Positions 20,453 to 28,702 are shown, counted from the stretch's first letter. The stretch: 64,000 bases of DNA from Marinomonas sp. THO17 (GCF_040436405.1 NZ_AP031575.1:3723501-3787500); one strand, 5' to 3'. The notes: generated by a model from the sequence alone, not told the origin. Translations and numbers: made by a program.

Positions 20453-21805
20453 CTAGTTCTGTGGTAACGAATCCGTCCCATATTTGTCTAGCTTGTTGTA
20501 GAGGGTTTTGACACTGATACCAAGTTGTTGAGCGGTGTCATTTCGATTGCCTTGGTTTTCAGCTAAGGTTTTCAGAATGGCCGTTTTTTCGATTTCTTCC
20601 AGTGGCATGCCAGCTGGAATTTGTTGTCCATCTTCGCTCGTATCGGTCAAAGCATCGGTCACTATGTGTTCGGCTAATATGGTGTGTTCAGCCAAAATAA
20701 AAGCGCGCTCAATAGTGTGTTTTAATTCACGAACATTGCCTGGCCAATTGTACTGAGCGATTTTATTGATGGCGTCATCAGACAAGGTTTTGTTTAGTTG
20801 ATCTTGAGTATTGCGATAGGCCAAAAAGTGTTGAGCAAGACCAACAGCATCACCTTGACGATTGCGTAATGGTGGAACTTGAATAGGAAAATGTGCAAGA
20901 CGGAAGTACAAGTCTTCACGAAATTTTTCGTCTTCAATCGCTTCCTTAGGGATTCGATTGGTTGCCGCTACGACACGCACATTGGCCTGCTTGAGAGTTT
21001 GTGAACCAACTGGACGATATTCACCCGACTCCAGTACACGTAACAACTTGGCCTGATGCTCGTAAGGCATCTCGGTAACCTCGTCGAGGAACAGAGTACC
21101 ACCTTCAGCTTGCTCAAAAACGCCCACGTGGTCTTTATGTGCGCCAGTGAACGCACCTTTGACATGGCCAAAGAGCTCGCTATCGATCAATTCTGGGCTC
21201 AATGCCGCGCAGTTAACGGCGACAAAAGGCGCATCTGACCTTTGGCTAAATAGATGCAAGGTGTTGGCCACTAGCTCTTTACCCGTTCCGCTTTCACCAA
21301 TTAAAAAAGTATTGGCATCGCTGATAGCCACTTTTCGCAATGTACGATACAGCTGATGCATACAAGGTGAAGAGCCAACCAGTAAGCCGAATTGATCTAG
21401 GTAGCTACTTTGTGGAGAGGGTGTTGGTGGACTTGGATCTAATGACCAAAACAACTCATCTAAATTGGCTTCGAGTTGGGGAAAGTTGAATGGTGCGCGG
21501 TAATGAACGCCTGCCCCTTGGTGCATCAGCTTATCCAGTATTAACGAGGGTTCTCCTTGGCTTAGGAAAATACATTGCACCTTATCCAACACTGGGTGAT
21601 TGCTCAGGGCGTCGAGTTGTTCATGTTGCTCTGCATTGACTTCAATGATGGCAAGGTCACATTGACTGTCAATTAACTGCGTTAACCAGTTGTGTCCTTG
21701 TTGACTGAAATTCAGTTCAAATTGCTGCAGGCCGGACATAGAGAGTAACTCTTGAGCCAGCTCTGGTTGTTGAATTTGTAAGAATAATTTAGGTGCTTGT
21801 TTCAT
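20453..21805 (-). CDS. Sigma-54-dependent transcriptional activator
   Basis: About 450 residues in three parts. The N-terminus (about 1-125) resembles a receiver fold without the phosphorylation Asp pattern. The central AAA+ domain has Walker A GESGTGKE, the sigma-54 contact loop GAFTGA and Walker B TLFLDEV. The C-terminal Fis-type helix-turn-helix includes [20 protein letters not shown]. It binds enhancer DNA and hydrolyses ATP to open sigma-54 promoters. ATG 21805 has the strong ribosome site AAGGAAAT; the longer frame starts at a TTG. A candidate sigma-54 promoter lies about 0.5 kb beyond its 3' end, in front of the convergent lipoprotein gene. Confidence 0.9.
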   Translation of the reverse strand: MKQAPKLFLQIQQPELAQELLSMSGLQQFELNFSQQGHNWLTQLIDSQCDLAIIEVNAEQHEQLDALSNHPVLDKVQCIFLSQGEPSLILDKLMHQGAGVHYRAPFNFPQLEANLDELFWSLDPSPPTPSPQSSYLDQFGLLVGSSPCMHQLYRTLRKVAISDANTFLIGESGTGKELVANTLHLFSQRSDAPFVAVNCAALSPELIDSELFGHVKGAFTGAHKDHVGVFEQAEGGTLFLDEVTEMPYEHQAKLLRVLESGEYRPVGSQTLKQANVRVVAATNRIPKEAIEDEKFREDLYFRLAHFPIQVPPLRNRQGDAVGLAQHFLAYRNTQDQLNKTLSDDAINKIAQYNWPGNVRELKHTIERAFILAEHTILAEHIVTDALTDTSEDGQQIPAGMPLEEIEKTAILKTLAENQGNRNDTAQQLGISVKTLYNKLDKYGTDSLPQN

Positions 21806-21950
21806 GATTTCCTTTCGTTGGTTCAATTAACTCAGCTAAATGAAATCATAAGCCTAGAGGATAAGCCTAGTGATGTCACACTGACTTTGCGCTAACTCTT
21901 AGTTTATTCAATCTTGTTTGCACAAAGCTCACCTTTTATTGAAAACACTT

Positions 21951-22022
21951 TTTTAAAGGGTACGGCGATTTAGTTTTAAAGGGTACGGCGATTTAGTTTT
22001 TTTAAAAGGTAGGGCGATTTAG
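21951..22022. repeat. Three tandem 23-bp repeats
   Basis: The unit ttttaaagggtacggcgat + ttag occurs twice without change and a third time as ttttaaaaggtagggcgat + ttag. The array lies between the divergent sigma-54 activator gene and the 163-residue helical protein gene, 100 bases before the latter. Regularly spaced direct repeats here could be activator binding sites (inference). Confidence 0.75.
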
Positions 22023-22124
22023 AGAGAAGGCGATGTTCAGACTTTGCGTTACTAATAAGTAAACACCAAACACAAGCATGAAAATACAGTATTAACGAAA
22101 GATTGAATAGCATGGGAGGAATGC

Positions 22125-22616
22125 ATGTTGAGATTTTATCGGCGTGGTCGACTCGCCATAGACGTACGAATTTTACAAGATATGGTGTCCATTTGTTATG
22201 ACGGCATGATGGCGAATTTGGACTTATGTCATCAAGCCACCAATACGCTAGATGAACAGATTTTTCGCCGTATTGGTGATGCTTTTCAGCAGCTTTCCGA
22301 AGCGCTATGGAGCATGATAGAAAAGCATAAAGGCCCTGATGCTATCCATCATCAAGCGGCCAGTGCAATGAGTGGCGTTGTGGGCGATGCTTATTGGCAA
22401 AGCCAGAAATTATCCACCGAAGCACGAGCGAATAGCTTAATGCGGGTGAACCAATATGTGCTTCATCAATTGGAAAAACTGCTACAGCAACTTAATTCTA
22501 AAGGAATGATGAAAGCCTTGTCTAAGCAAGTTTCCCAGTTGAAAATGCAGTTGGATAATGCTCAGCGACAGAGGTTGGCTGCTGTATCAGAAAAGGTCAC
22601 GACCCAAGTGTTGTGA
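22125..22616 (+). CDS. Hypothetical helical protein
   Basis: A 163-residue, almost entirely helical cytoplasmic protein with no signal peptide or recognised motif. A C-terminal coiled coil is likely (about 105-155: VLHQLEKLLQQLNSKGMM and SQLKMQLDNAQRQRL). Its general look, short, soluble and amphipathic, is reminiscent of phasin-like proteins, but nothing specific supports that. ATG 22125 has GGGAGG five bases in front. It is divergent from the sigma-54 activator and preceded by the tandem repeats. Confidence 0.65.
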   Translation: MLRFYRRGRLAIDVRILQDMVSICYDGMMANLDLCHQATNTLDEQIFRRIGDAFQQLSEALWSMIEKHKGPDAIHHQAASAMSGVVGDAYWQSQKLSTEARANSLMRVNQYVLHQLEKLLQQLNSKGMMKALSKQVSQLKMQLDNAQRQRLAAVSEKVTTQVL

Positions 22617-22658
22617 CCCAATCCAATTGGATCTTATGATATGTTCAGTTCACGCTTA

Positions 22659-23396
22659 TTAATTATTAACCAAGCGATAATCCAGTTTGCCCATCAATGA
22701 ACCGTCCAAAGCTTGTGTTGGCACTTGGAACTGGGCGGTGTTTTTTTCTCTTTGCGGTGATACCGTCATCACTGGTTCACCATTAATCAGGATTTGATAA
22801 CGCTCGGAAAAAGTAATGGTGACGTCTTCTGAATGGGAGCTATCAAACAAAAAGTTGTCTTTTAAACGAATGATGCGTGATTCACCACGAATCCATTGAC
22901 CAATAAGAGGTTGCGCTTTGAAGTTCCCTTTGGGATCAGTGACGATTATATCAGACAGAAAAAACCGCACCAGATCTCCCTTGCTTGGCTGTTGTTGACG
23001 TTCACGAACGCGGGCATCAAGTGCCGCTAAGTTCGTATTGGTTTGACTAATATAAGTGCGTAACTCTTGAATGCTGGCTTGCAATGCTTCACGAGACAAC
23101 AGATTGGCCTCAATAATTCTTGGCGGTTTAGTGGCGCTGCCGAGGCGAGCATTTAATCTTTGATAGTATTTCTCAGCATTCTCTTGATATTGACTTAACT
23201 CTGCTAGGTCTTCAGCGAAGTCCGGGGACTTTGGTGGCTCTTCTTCTATGACACCTTGCATATTTGGCGTGAGCAATTCGTCTGCGGTTTCTTCAACTTG
23301 TTGGTCAGTGGTGTTTTGTTGAGGGGATAATATGGGCATTGAGCAAGCACTCAAAAAGAGCGTCACCAGTAACAGGCCACTTCGGAATATAAACAT
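22659..23396 (-). CDS. Outer-membrane-type lipoprotein, unknown function
   Basis: 245 residues with signal peptide and lipobox FLSAC. The mature protein has a helical middle (about 70-150, ending in ALDARVRERQQQ) and a beta-rich C-terminal domain (RIIRLKDNFLFDSS, PTQALDGSLMGKLDYRL). Family not recognised. It is transcribed on the same strand as hisA, about 155 bases downstream of it. Confidence 0.65.
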   Translation of the reverse strand: MFIFRSGLLLVTLFLSACSMPILSPQQNTTDQQVEETADELLTPNMQGVIEEEPPKSPDFAEDLAELSQYQENAEKYYQRLNARLGSATKPPRIIEANLLSREALQASIQELRTYISQTNTNLAALDARVRERQQQPSKGDLVRFFLSDIIVTDPKGNFKAQPLIGQWIRGESRIIRLKDNFLFDSSHSEDVTITFSERYQILINGEPVMTVSPQREKNTAQFQVPTQALDGSLMGKLDYRLVNN

Positions 23397-23551
23397 CTAA
23401 CCGTCCTGACAATTAGGAAAAAATAAAGTAGAAAAAAATAAAGACCTCAAGTATGCGGTATGCTGCACTTGATGTCGAGATAGCCTGTGTCGACCTAGCA
23501 GTCGGATTTGACTAAATAAAGTGTAAAGCTTGTAGCAACAAGGGAGAAAAA

Positions 23552-24316
23552 TCACTTGGTTTGGGATTGATTCCACAAAATGCATTCTTCCAGCGTCACA
23601 CCCTTGCCACCAAAAATGTCCAGAGCACTGCCAATGGTTAAGTCCACTTTTCCTTCCGACAACTCATGCACACGTTGTAGATCTTGTAACGAGCGTGCAC
23701 CACCGGCATAAGTGACGGCAACCGGGCAGGCTTGCCCCAATAAACTCACTAAGTCTTCGTCAATGCCTGCTTGTAAGCCTTCCACATCGGCCGCATGAAT
23801 CAAAAATTCATCGCAATGATTGGCCAATTCCACCAAATTATCATGATTAACCTGTGTTGAAGTAATGGTCTGCCAGCGATCCGTAGCAATAAACCATCCC
23901 TCTGCTGTGCGGCGGCAACTTAAATCCAACACCAAACGGTCGGTTCCCGTTTCGCGTTTCATCTTATCGAGGCGATCCCAAGAGAACTCACCCTCTTCAA
24001 ACAAATAAGAGGTCACAATGACGTGAGAAGCACCAGCTTGTAAATAACTAGCGGCATTGGTGTCTTTCACACCACCACCGTATTGCAAACCGTTTGGATA
24101 GGCGCGCAGAGCATTCATGGCTTCATCTTTATTGCCTTTGCCTAAGGCAATCACATGACCCCCGGTTAAACCCTGTTCACGATACAGACGGGCATAATAC
24201 TCGGCATTGTGTTCGCTGATGAAGTTTTCCGTTGCGCCTGCATCGTTAAGGCTGCCGCCAACAATTTGTTTGACCTTACCTTGATGTAAGTCGATACAAG
24301 GGCGGAACTGGGTCAC
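23552..24316 (-). CDS. hisA: Eukaryote-type HisA (ProFAR isomerase, HIS6 class)
   Basis: A 254-residue TIM-barrel enzyme converting ProFAR to PRFAR in histidine biosynthesis. It is not the usual bacterial HisA: the N-terminus FRPCIDLHQGKVKQIVGGSL and the segments YGGGVKDTNAASYL and LDLSCRR match the fungal/plant HIS6 (HISN3) class. Catalytic Asp residues are present in the CIDLH segment and in the second half (IHAADVEGLQ). It is not in a his operon here. A second, canonical hisA may exist elsewhere in the genome. ATG 24316 start. Confidence 0.88.
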   Translation of the reverse strand: MTQFRPCIDLHQGKVKQIVGGSLNDAGATENFISEHNAEYYARLYREQGLTGGHVIALGKGNKDEAMNALRAYPNGLQYGGGVKDTNAASYLQAGASHVIVTSYLFEEGEFSWDRLDKMKRETGTDRLVLDLSCRRTAEGWFIATDRWQTITSTQVNHDNLVELANHCDEFLIHAADVEGLQAGIDEDLVSLLGQACPVAVTYAGGARSLQDLQRVHELSEGKVDLTIGSALDIFGGKGVTLEECILWNQSQTK

Positions 24317-24454
24317 ATGACACTCCTAAATTTAGCCGAAATAAAACACCCAGTATAACGGATAACACAGTGCGAAACGATGCCGTAACGTCACAAATTA
24401 CAAATCCTGATATACTCCTTGTCCTCCATCAAATAGACAAAGAAATACCAGACC

Positions 24455-24868
24455 ATGTTGCCCATTTCCCTTGCGGTTACCATTCCTGCTGACGAAATCG
24501 AATTGACCGCCATTCGAGCACAAGGCGCGGGCGGACAAAATGTCAACAAAGTGTCTTCCGCGATTCACCTGCGCTTTAACGTGCCCAACTCTTCACTGCC
24601 AGAGTTTTACAAACAAAGACTGCTGGCACTGAACGACTCGCGTCTTACCAAAGAGGGCGACATCATCATCAAAGCGCAACAGCACCGCACCCAAGAAATG
24701 AATCGTGAAGACGCCTTAGCGCGCCTCAAAGAACTCATCCTGAACGCCATCAAGGTGCAAAAAACTCGTCGTCCAACCAAACCCAGCCGCGCGGCTAAGA
24801 AAAAACGTCTGGACGATAAAAAAAGAAAAGGGCAGATTAAAAACCTAAGAAGAAATGATTGGGGCTAG
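24455..24868 (+). CDS. arfB: Alternative ribosome-rescue factor ArfB (YaeJ)
   Basis: A 137-residue peptidyl-tRNA hydrolase that frees ribosomes stalled at the end of broken mRNAs. The GGQ catalytic loop is present (GAGGQNVNKVSSAIHLRF, about residues 23-40). A basic C-terminal tail (TRRPTKPSRAAKKKRLDDKK) occupies the empty mRNA channel in this family. Length is typical. It is divergent from hisA. A decayed second copy of its tail lies at 54881-54997. Confidence 0.92.
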   Translation: MLPISLAVTIPADEIELTAIRAQGAGGQNVNKVSSAIHLRFNVPNSSLPEFYKQRLLALNDSRLTKEGDIIIKAQQHRTQEMNREDALARLKELILNAIKVQKTRRPTKPSRAAKKKRLDDKKRKGQIKNLRRNDWG

Positions 24869-24929
24869 GTTGGTGCTGTAACTTGCCACTAAACTTGAGC
24901 TGTTTAGCTTACAAATTTCTCAGAGTTGT

Positions 24930-25085
24930 GCAAATAAGGGCTTAGCGTTAGGAAACGATAAATTCAAAGAGCAAATAGCGTTACTAACAGGACAGCGGCA
25001 AACGCAGGTAAAGCGGGGAAGAAAAGAGGGTTGGCGTAAACATCGTGATGATGAATAGTCGTATAGATTTAATTTTACACTGACC
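24930..25085 (+). pseudogene. 3' fragment of a REP-associated transposase element
   Basis: About 155 bases nearly identical to the last part of the complete element at 30900-31053, including the C-terminal residues GLALGNDKFKEQI, the GRKEGW(R)KH tail, the stop codon and the terminal taattttac sequence. Its 5' part is missing. The IS10-like element begins exactly at its terminal TGACC. Confidence 0.85.
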
Positions 25086-26412
25086 CTGAGGGATCCCCAC
25101 GAATTATTAACAAATAACAACAAGTTAGTCTCTGTAAGGAACATTCATGGCTTTTGGTGATCAATAATTTCGCCAAAAACAACTAAACACCTAGAGCCAT
25201 GAACGCGACGACTATTCTGAACAAAATCATCCCCATTGTCAGCCCAAATATGCATAAAACTCGACGACAAGCTTTGATTGCTTGCCTTCAAAGTCTTACA
25301 CAAGGCAATCTCTGTACCGTGACTAACATTGGTCGTGGTATTCGATCCAATGCCTATGAGAAGCATCGCATAAAACGCTCAGATCGGTTGCTATCAAACC
25401 CAAACCTGCAACGTGAATCACTCTCTATCTATGCTTACATTTGCCATCTTTTTACGACGAGCAAAAGTCCTATCATTAGTGTCGATTGGTCTGACTTAGA
25501 CGCAAGAAAACAACACTTCCTAATCAGAGCAACAATGGCATTTGACGGTCGTCCGTTAACCCTTTATGAAGAAGTTCATGACATAAAGACAAAAGAGAAA
25601 CGATCTACACATAAGCGGTTTTTATCGACACTTAAAGCGTCATTACCTAAAAAATCTAAGCCGATCATTGTGACGGATGCGGGTTTTAAAACGCCATGGA
25701 TTGATCTGGTGAAAGAAATGGAGTGGGATTATGTTGGGCGTGTTCGTCGGCCTCGTAAGTTCTACAATGACCAAGACCAGTCATGGCAATGCATCTCAAC
25801 CTTATTCCCTCAGGCGAGCAACAACCCCAAGGCACTAACATTAGCGTTAAGACAATCAGACCCTCAACTAAGCAGGCTGGTTTTATACAAAGGAAAGCCA
25901 AAGGGCCGACACTCGTTAAATCGAGATGGCTCAACAAAGTTATCTAAAACATCTTTAACAGCGGCCAATGGGGCAAAAGAGCCATGGTTACTGGTCTCAT
26001 CATTACCAAAAGGTCGTTCGTTTGCGAAAAAGTGTGTTCAGGTTTATCAAACTAGAATGCAGATTGAAGAAAGCTTTAGGGACATGAAAAGTACAAAATT
26101 CGGAATAGGATTTGAACACAATGGTACCTACAAGCTAAAGCGTATGAGCCTTCTTGTTATGATGACAACATTGGTTGAAATGGTATTCGTTGTGTTAGGT
26201 AAAGTGGTAGAGCAAGCAGGTTTGTCACACCGGTTTCAGAGTAATAGTATTCGTCATAAACGAGTTTTATCCTTTTCATATTTAGGCAAGCGAGCCATAT
26301 CAGTAGGCTTAAAAATCACAGCGAAACAATGGCGAGAAGGAATCACGCAATGCACAAAAACACTACGCGAAGCATCGAGTATTTTGACGTGAAATTCGTG
26401 GGGATCCCTCAG
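25086..26412 (+). mobile_element. IS4-family, IS10-like insertion sequence
   Basis: A 1327-bp element with perfect 20-bp terminal inverted repeats, ctgagggatccccacgaatt and its complement, very similar to the IS10 ends (CTGAGAGATCCCC). A flanking GACC/GGTC would extend the repeat to 24 bp (25082-26416). One full-length transposase gene is inside. The 9-base flanks (acactgacc left, ggtcgatgg right) are not a direct repeat, so the target duplication normal for IS10 is absent. Confidence 0.9.
25199..26392 (+). CDS. IS10-like DDE transposase
   Basis: A 397-residue transposase of the IS4 family, close in length to IS10 (402). Catalytic acids: first Asp in SVDWSDLDAR, second in VTDAGFKTPW, and the Glu of the YREK-type signature in QIEESFRD followed by LK-like residues. 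It carries out cut-and-paste transposition. The frame is intact, so the element may still be active. An antisense RNA like IS10 RNA-OUT was not identified. Confidence 0.93.
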   Translation: MNATTILNKIIPIVSPNMHKTRRQALIACLQSLTQGNLCTVTNIGRGIRSNAYEKHRIKRSDRLLSNPNLQRESLSIYAYICHLFTTSKSPIISVDWSDLDARKQHFLIRATMAFDGRPLTLYEEVHDIKTKEKRSTHKRFLSTLKASLPKKSKPIIVTDAGFKTPWIDLVKEMEWDYVGRVRRPRKFYNDQDQSWQCISTLFPQASNNPKALTLALRQSDPQLSRLVLYKGKPKGRHSLNRDGSTKLSKTSLTAANGAKEPWLLVSSLPKGRSFAKKCVQVYQTRMQIEESFRDMKSTKFGIGFEHNGTYKLKRMSLLVMMTTLVEMVFVVLGKVVEQAGLSHRFQSNSIRHKRVLSFSYLGKRAISVGLKITAKQWREGITQCTKTLREASSILT

Positions 26413-26598
26413 GGTCGATGGCTCTACTTAGGTAGTACCGTGCTTATTTTTCTAGTATCCATATTTACAGGACCAACTATATATTATGGTTGGGAGAGTG
26501 TTGTATGGGATAGGGATATAACGAGTATGGTAAACGGGGCACTAATTTTGTCTATGTTCTTACCACCAATAAGCAATGAATTTAACAAGGTCAGTTAA
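26413..26598 (+). pseudogene. 3' remnant of a small membrane protein, cut by the IS
   Basis: Directly after the IS the frame reads GRWLYLGSTVLIFLVSIFTG and continues to a stop at 26598 (62 codons). It has a hydrophobic stretch in the first 25 residues and a second near the end (LILSMFLPPI). The 5' end is missing: the frame only stays open leftward into the IS. It stops inside the attC-like palindrome that begins at 26580, as expected of an integron cassette gene. Confidence 0.5.
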
Positions 26599-26693
26599 AA
26601 CGACGGCTTTTCCGTTGCTTGAATTTGTGCTTTTACGCTACGCTAGCACAAATCAATCAACTACAAAGCCGCGTTTGCTGGCGGCGTTATAAG
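26580..26693. other. attC-like recombination site 1
   Basis: A roughly 114-base imperfect palindrome. The left arm (ATTTAAC from 26579, then cgacggctttt, ttgaatttgtgct) pairs along nearly its whole length with the right arm (agcacaaatcaatcaac, aaagccgcg, gcgttat). The left arm has single extra A bases at two points, as in extrahelical bases of attC. The left box ATTTAAC fits RYYYAAC; the right box GTTATAA only partly fits GTTRRRY. It immediately follows a small ORF, and its arms align with site 2. Confidence 0.55.
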
Positions 26694-26763
26694 CCCCTAA
26701 ATTTCCACCTTATTTAAATTGAAATATATCAAATATACAGTTAATCTTATTTATGAATAATCA

Positions 26764-26801
26764 GGGTCAGAGTAAAATTAAAGATTATTCTATTCTGCCC
26801 C
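26764..26801. repeat. Miniature hairpin related to the REP-transposase element ends
   Basis: The sequence gggtcagagtaaaattaaag, a short spacer and tattctgcccc form an imperfect inverted repeat. The left half equals the left end of the complete REP-transposase element at 30231 and the right half resembles its right end, with nothing between. It looks like a non-autonomous miniature. Confidence 0.65.
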
Positions 26802-26925
26802 TTTTAATATTTACTTTTAATATTTACTTTGCCTCCTTCTAATACTTTAACTCAAAGGGTAGAAAAAGTATTCTGGGTAGGTTGTATCCTATAATATTTG
26901 TTGATCATTTTAATGGAATAATTTT

Positions 26926-27468
26926 ATGTCTAACTTCAAGGCGAGTGGATGGTTTTTCATTCTTACCACATTATTATTGGTTGGTTGCAGCATCCCAGTG
27001 GTAATGCCTTACCAGGGAGAACCAGATGGGTTGTTGGTGTTTAGTACCGATGTCACCGTAACCGGCGATGCCGAGTTAGAATACGATTACATTTTCACAG
27101 TTGAAAATAAAGACACTGGTAAAGTGACTGTCTTGAATTTAACGGTGGAAGAAGGCCAGACTTATGTAGTTTTGGGCCGATTGCCCAGAGGTTCCTATTT
27201 TGTAACCAAGCGAGAAGATATTCGCCGTGATAGTAATGGTTTTATCCCGGTAGAGACTGATAATGCACGGTTCTACATAGCCGCAGGAGAAGTTAGTGTG
27301 GCGAGACACATACGGATAGTTAAAGGCAAAGATATTCGAGAGGTTGAGGTTAGTGTTCCCACAAATGATGAGGGTCGCGAGTTATTTGAATTGCAACTAT
27401 CAACTCAAGAAGCCTTCCAAGGCTGGAATTACCATCCAACTTTAATTGAAAACTTTTCGATGTTCTAG
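26926..27468 (+). CDS. Hypothetical lipoprotein, possible cassette gene
   Basis: 180 residues. Signal peptide with lipobox LLLVGC. The mature part is probably beta-rich (LLVFSTDVTVTGD, YDYIFTVENKDTGKVTVLNL, YIAAGEVSVARHIRIVKG), suggesting an immunoglobulin-like or carboxypeptidase-regulatory-like fold; no family is recognised. The ribosome site is weak (tggaa). It lies between the two attC-like palindromes with its 3' end upstream of the second, the arrangement of an integron cassette. Confidence 0.65.
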   Translation: MSNFKASGWFFILTTLLLVGCSIPVVMPYQGEPDGLLVFSTDVTVTGDAELEYDYIFTVENKDTGKVTVLNLTVEEGQTYVVLGRLPRGSYFVTKREDIRRDSNGFIPVETDNARFYIAAGEVSVARHIRIVKGKDIREVEVSVPTNDEGRELFELQLSTQEAFQGWNYHPTLIENFSMF

Positions 27469-27505
27469 AAGTGTATACAATGCGTCTAAAATATAAAATA
27501 ATTAT

Positions 27506-27542
27506 GGTCAGAGTAAAATTAAATATTATTCTACTCTGACCC
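27506..27542. repeat. Second miniature hairpin of the REP-transposase family
   Basis: ggtcagagtaaaattaaat, a spacer and ctactctgacc form a stem of ten base pairs. The ends match both ends of the complete element at 30231-31057. It lies between the lipoprotein stop and attC-like site 2. Confidence 0.7.
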
Positions 27543-27556
27543 CTTTTAATTCAATC

Positions 27557-27637
27557 GTTAACAAAGCCAGTCACGGCGACGTCTTTTTCGTTACGGCTTC
27601 GCCTCCACTACAAAGCCGCAGAGCGCGGTGTTTAATT
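27557..27637. other. attC-like recombination site 2
   Basis: About 81 bases from GTTAAC to GTGTTTAAT. The left part (ttaacaaagccagt, cgacgtctttttcgtt) aligns closely with site 1 (ttaacaaggtcagt, cgacggcttttccgtt). The right part shares actacaaagccgc with site 1. Arms pair around a central CTTCG loop. The terminal boxes deviate from the RYYYAAC/GTTRRRY consensus. The next ORF starts 18 bases later. Confidence 0.55.
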
Positions 27638-27655
27638 TAAAGCTAGGATCAGAAT

Positions 27656-28069
27656 ATGGTATTTCTCCGAAACAGTGAAAAAAAAACAATTCAGTCGTAT
27701 ATCAAAAAATTACCTAGTCTGTTAGAAAAGGATTATGGAAAGGCAAAATATTACACCCCAATGGAAATAAGAAGTACGATAGTAAGCAATAACTTATGTG
27801 TTGAAGATTTACGCTTTGCTATTGCGATATTTTCCAATCAAAAAAACTTCGAAAGCTATCATCAGGAAATAGGTGAAAACTGCGATTACGAATCAATGAG
27901 AAAAGAAATTGGTGATACTTTTTTTAATGGTAACTCTCAATTTAGCGTACTTGATTTTTCGTACGTATCGTTTGATTTTGGTGGAGACTTCGATGGCGGC
28001 GCAGGGTTTTCGGGTGGAGACTTCGATGGCGGCGCAGGTTTTTCGGGTGGAGGAGATGGCGGATATTAA
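27656..28069 (+). CDS. Hypothetical protein with Gly-rich duplicated tail, possible cassette gene
   Basis: 137 residues, cytoplasmic by appearance. A globular N-terminal part (about 1-100; KKTIQSYIKKLPSLLEKDYG, TPMEIRSTIVSNNLCVEDL) is followed by a tail in which the 11-residue unit GGDFDGGAGFS is present twice in tandem (33-bp DNA repeat, about 27978-28050) before GGGDGGY. No known domain is certain. ATG 27656 with AGGA eight bases upstream. It begins 18 bases after attC-like site 2, as a cassette gene would. Confidence 0.65.
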   Translation: MVFLRNSEKKTIQSYIKKLPSLLEKDYGKAKYYTPMEIRSTIVSNNLCVEDLRFAIAIFSNQKNFESYHQEIGENCDYESMRKEIGDTFFNGNSQFSVLDFSYVSFDFGGDFDGGAGFSGGDFDGGAGFSGGGDGGY

Positions 28070-28108
28070 ATAATTAGGGTTACCCATAAGTCAGCCGGTG
28101 TCAATGGT

Positions 28109-28183
28109 GCGATAAAGTTCGGATCGCTTTTTAGCGAACATAATTTGTTATGTTCTCTATGGCGTGCTCCGGACTTCATTCGC
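28109..28183. repeat. 75-bp imperfect palindrome after the third small ORF
   Basis: gcgataaagttcgg pairs with ccggacttcattcgc, and the inner arms pair through to gaacataa/ttatgttc around a 3-base loop. It sits 40 bases after the Gly-rich ORF, where a third cassette site would be expected. No RYYYAAC/GTTRRRY boxes were found, so it may be unrelated. The rest of 28070-28702 holds a 29-base dispersed repeat (28259-28287), a transposase-element fragment and no supported gene. Confidence 0.5.
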
Positions 28184-28258
28184 TAATGTGTTTTTCTATT
28201 GGCTGTGCTGGATAAAGTATCCGCAACAGTCACCCATCTGGATCTAGTCTTAAAACCA

Positions 28259-28287
28259 AAATAATACAGGACAGGCATAACTTAGTT
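28259..28287. repeat. 29-base dispersed repeat, copy 1
   Basis: aaataatacaggacaggcat plus aacttagtt is identical to 33076-33104. The second copy adjoins a transposase remnant, so this is probably debris of a second mobile element family. Confidence 0.7.
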
Positions 28288-28333
28288 AACTGGCTAAAAA
28301 ACATACTGTGATTTTATCCAGTGATAATTGATT

Positions 28334-28434
28334 GGGGTCAGAGTAAATTTAAACATACTCTTTAGAGAATCCTTCTTCGTGCTATCCTTTTATATCTCAA
28401 ATTATGAGAGAAAGGAGTCTCCATGCCTAGATGT
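28334..28434 (+). pseudogene. 5' fragment of a REP-associated transposase element
   Basis: About 100 bases match the left end of the complete element (30231-30330): ggggtcagagtaaa, the region gagaatccttcttcgtgcta, the ribosome site gagaaaggagtctcc and the start ATGCCT. Similarity stops at the third codon, where a stop follows. Confidence 0.8.
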
Positions 28435-28702
28435 TAGTACAGGAATAAAAGTATGGTAATTTTTTTGTAGGTGCTTCAGTCGTTTGGTAATCCTGAGAAT
28501 AAAGAAATTCTCGCGGGCCTGAAGAGATTTTTAATCTGAGTGGTCTTGAAAAAAATCAATTCCGAGGAGCACACATTTATTGGTCCAAAGATAATCCTTT
28601 GTATTGCGGAGGTAATTTGAATCAGTGTGATTAGATCAAAATCGCTTGGTACTTATACCGTCAGTATTCTTCGGTAATCACACTAATTCATATAATTGAA
28701 CT

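Noticed and set aside
25082-26416. Extended 24-bp inverted repeat of the IS (GACC...GGTC)
   Set aside because: IS10-type elements start with CTGAG; GACC is also the end of the adjoining REP-element fragment, so the extra 4 bp are probably coincidental or from the target.
28503-28634. Open stretch reading EEIFNLSGLEKNQFRGAHIY followed by WSKDNPLYCGGNLNQCD
   Set aside because: It looks like the end of a real protein, but it has no start codon or ribosome site in the frame and I do not recognise a family. Possible remnant only.
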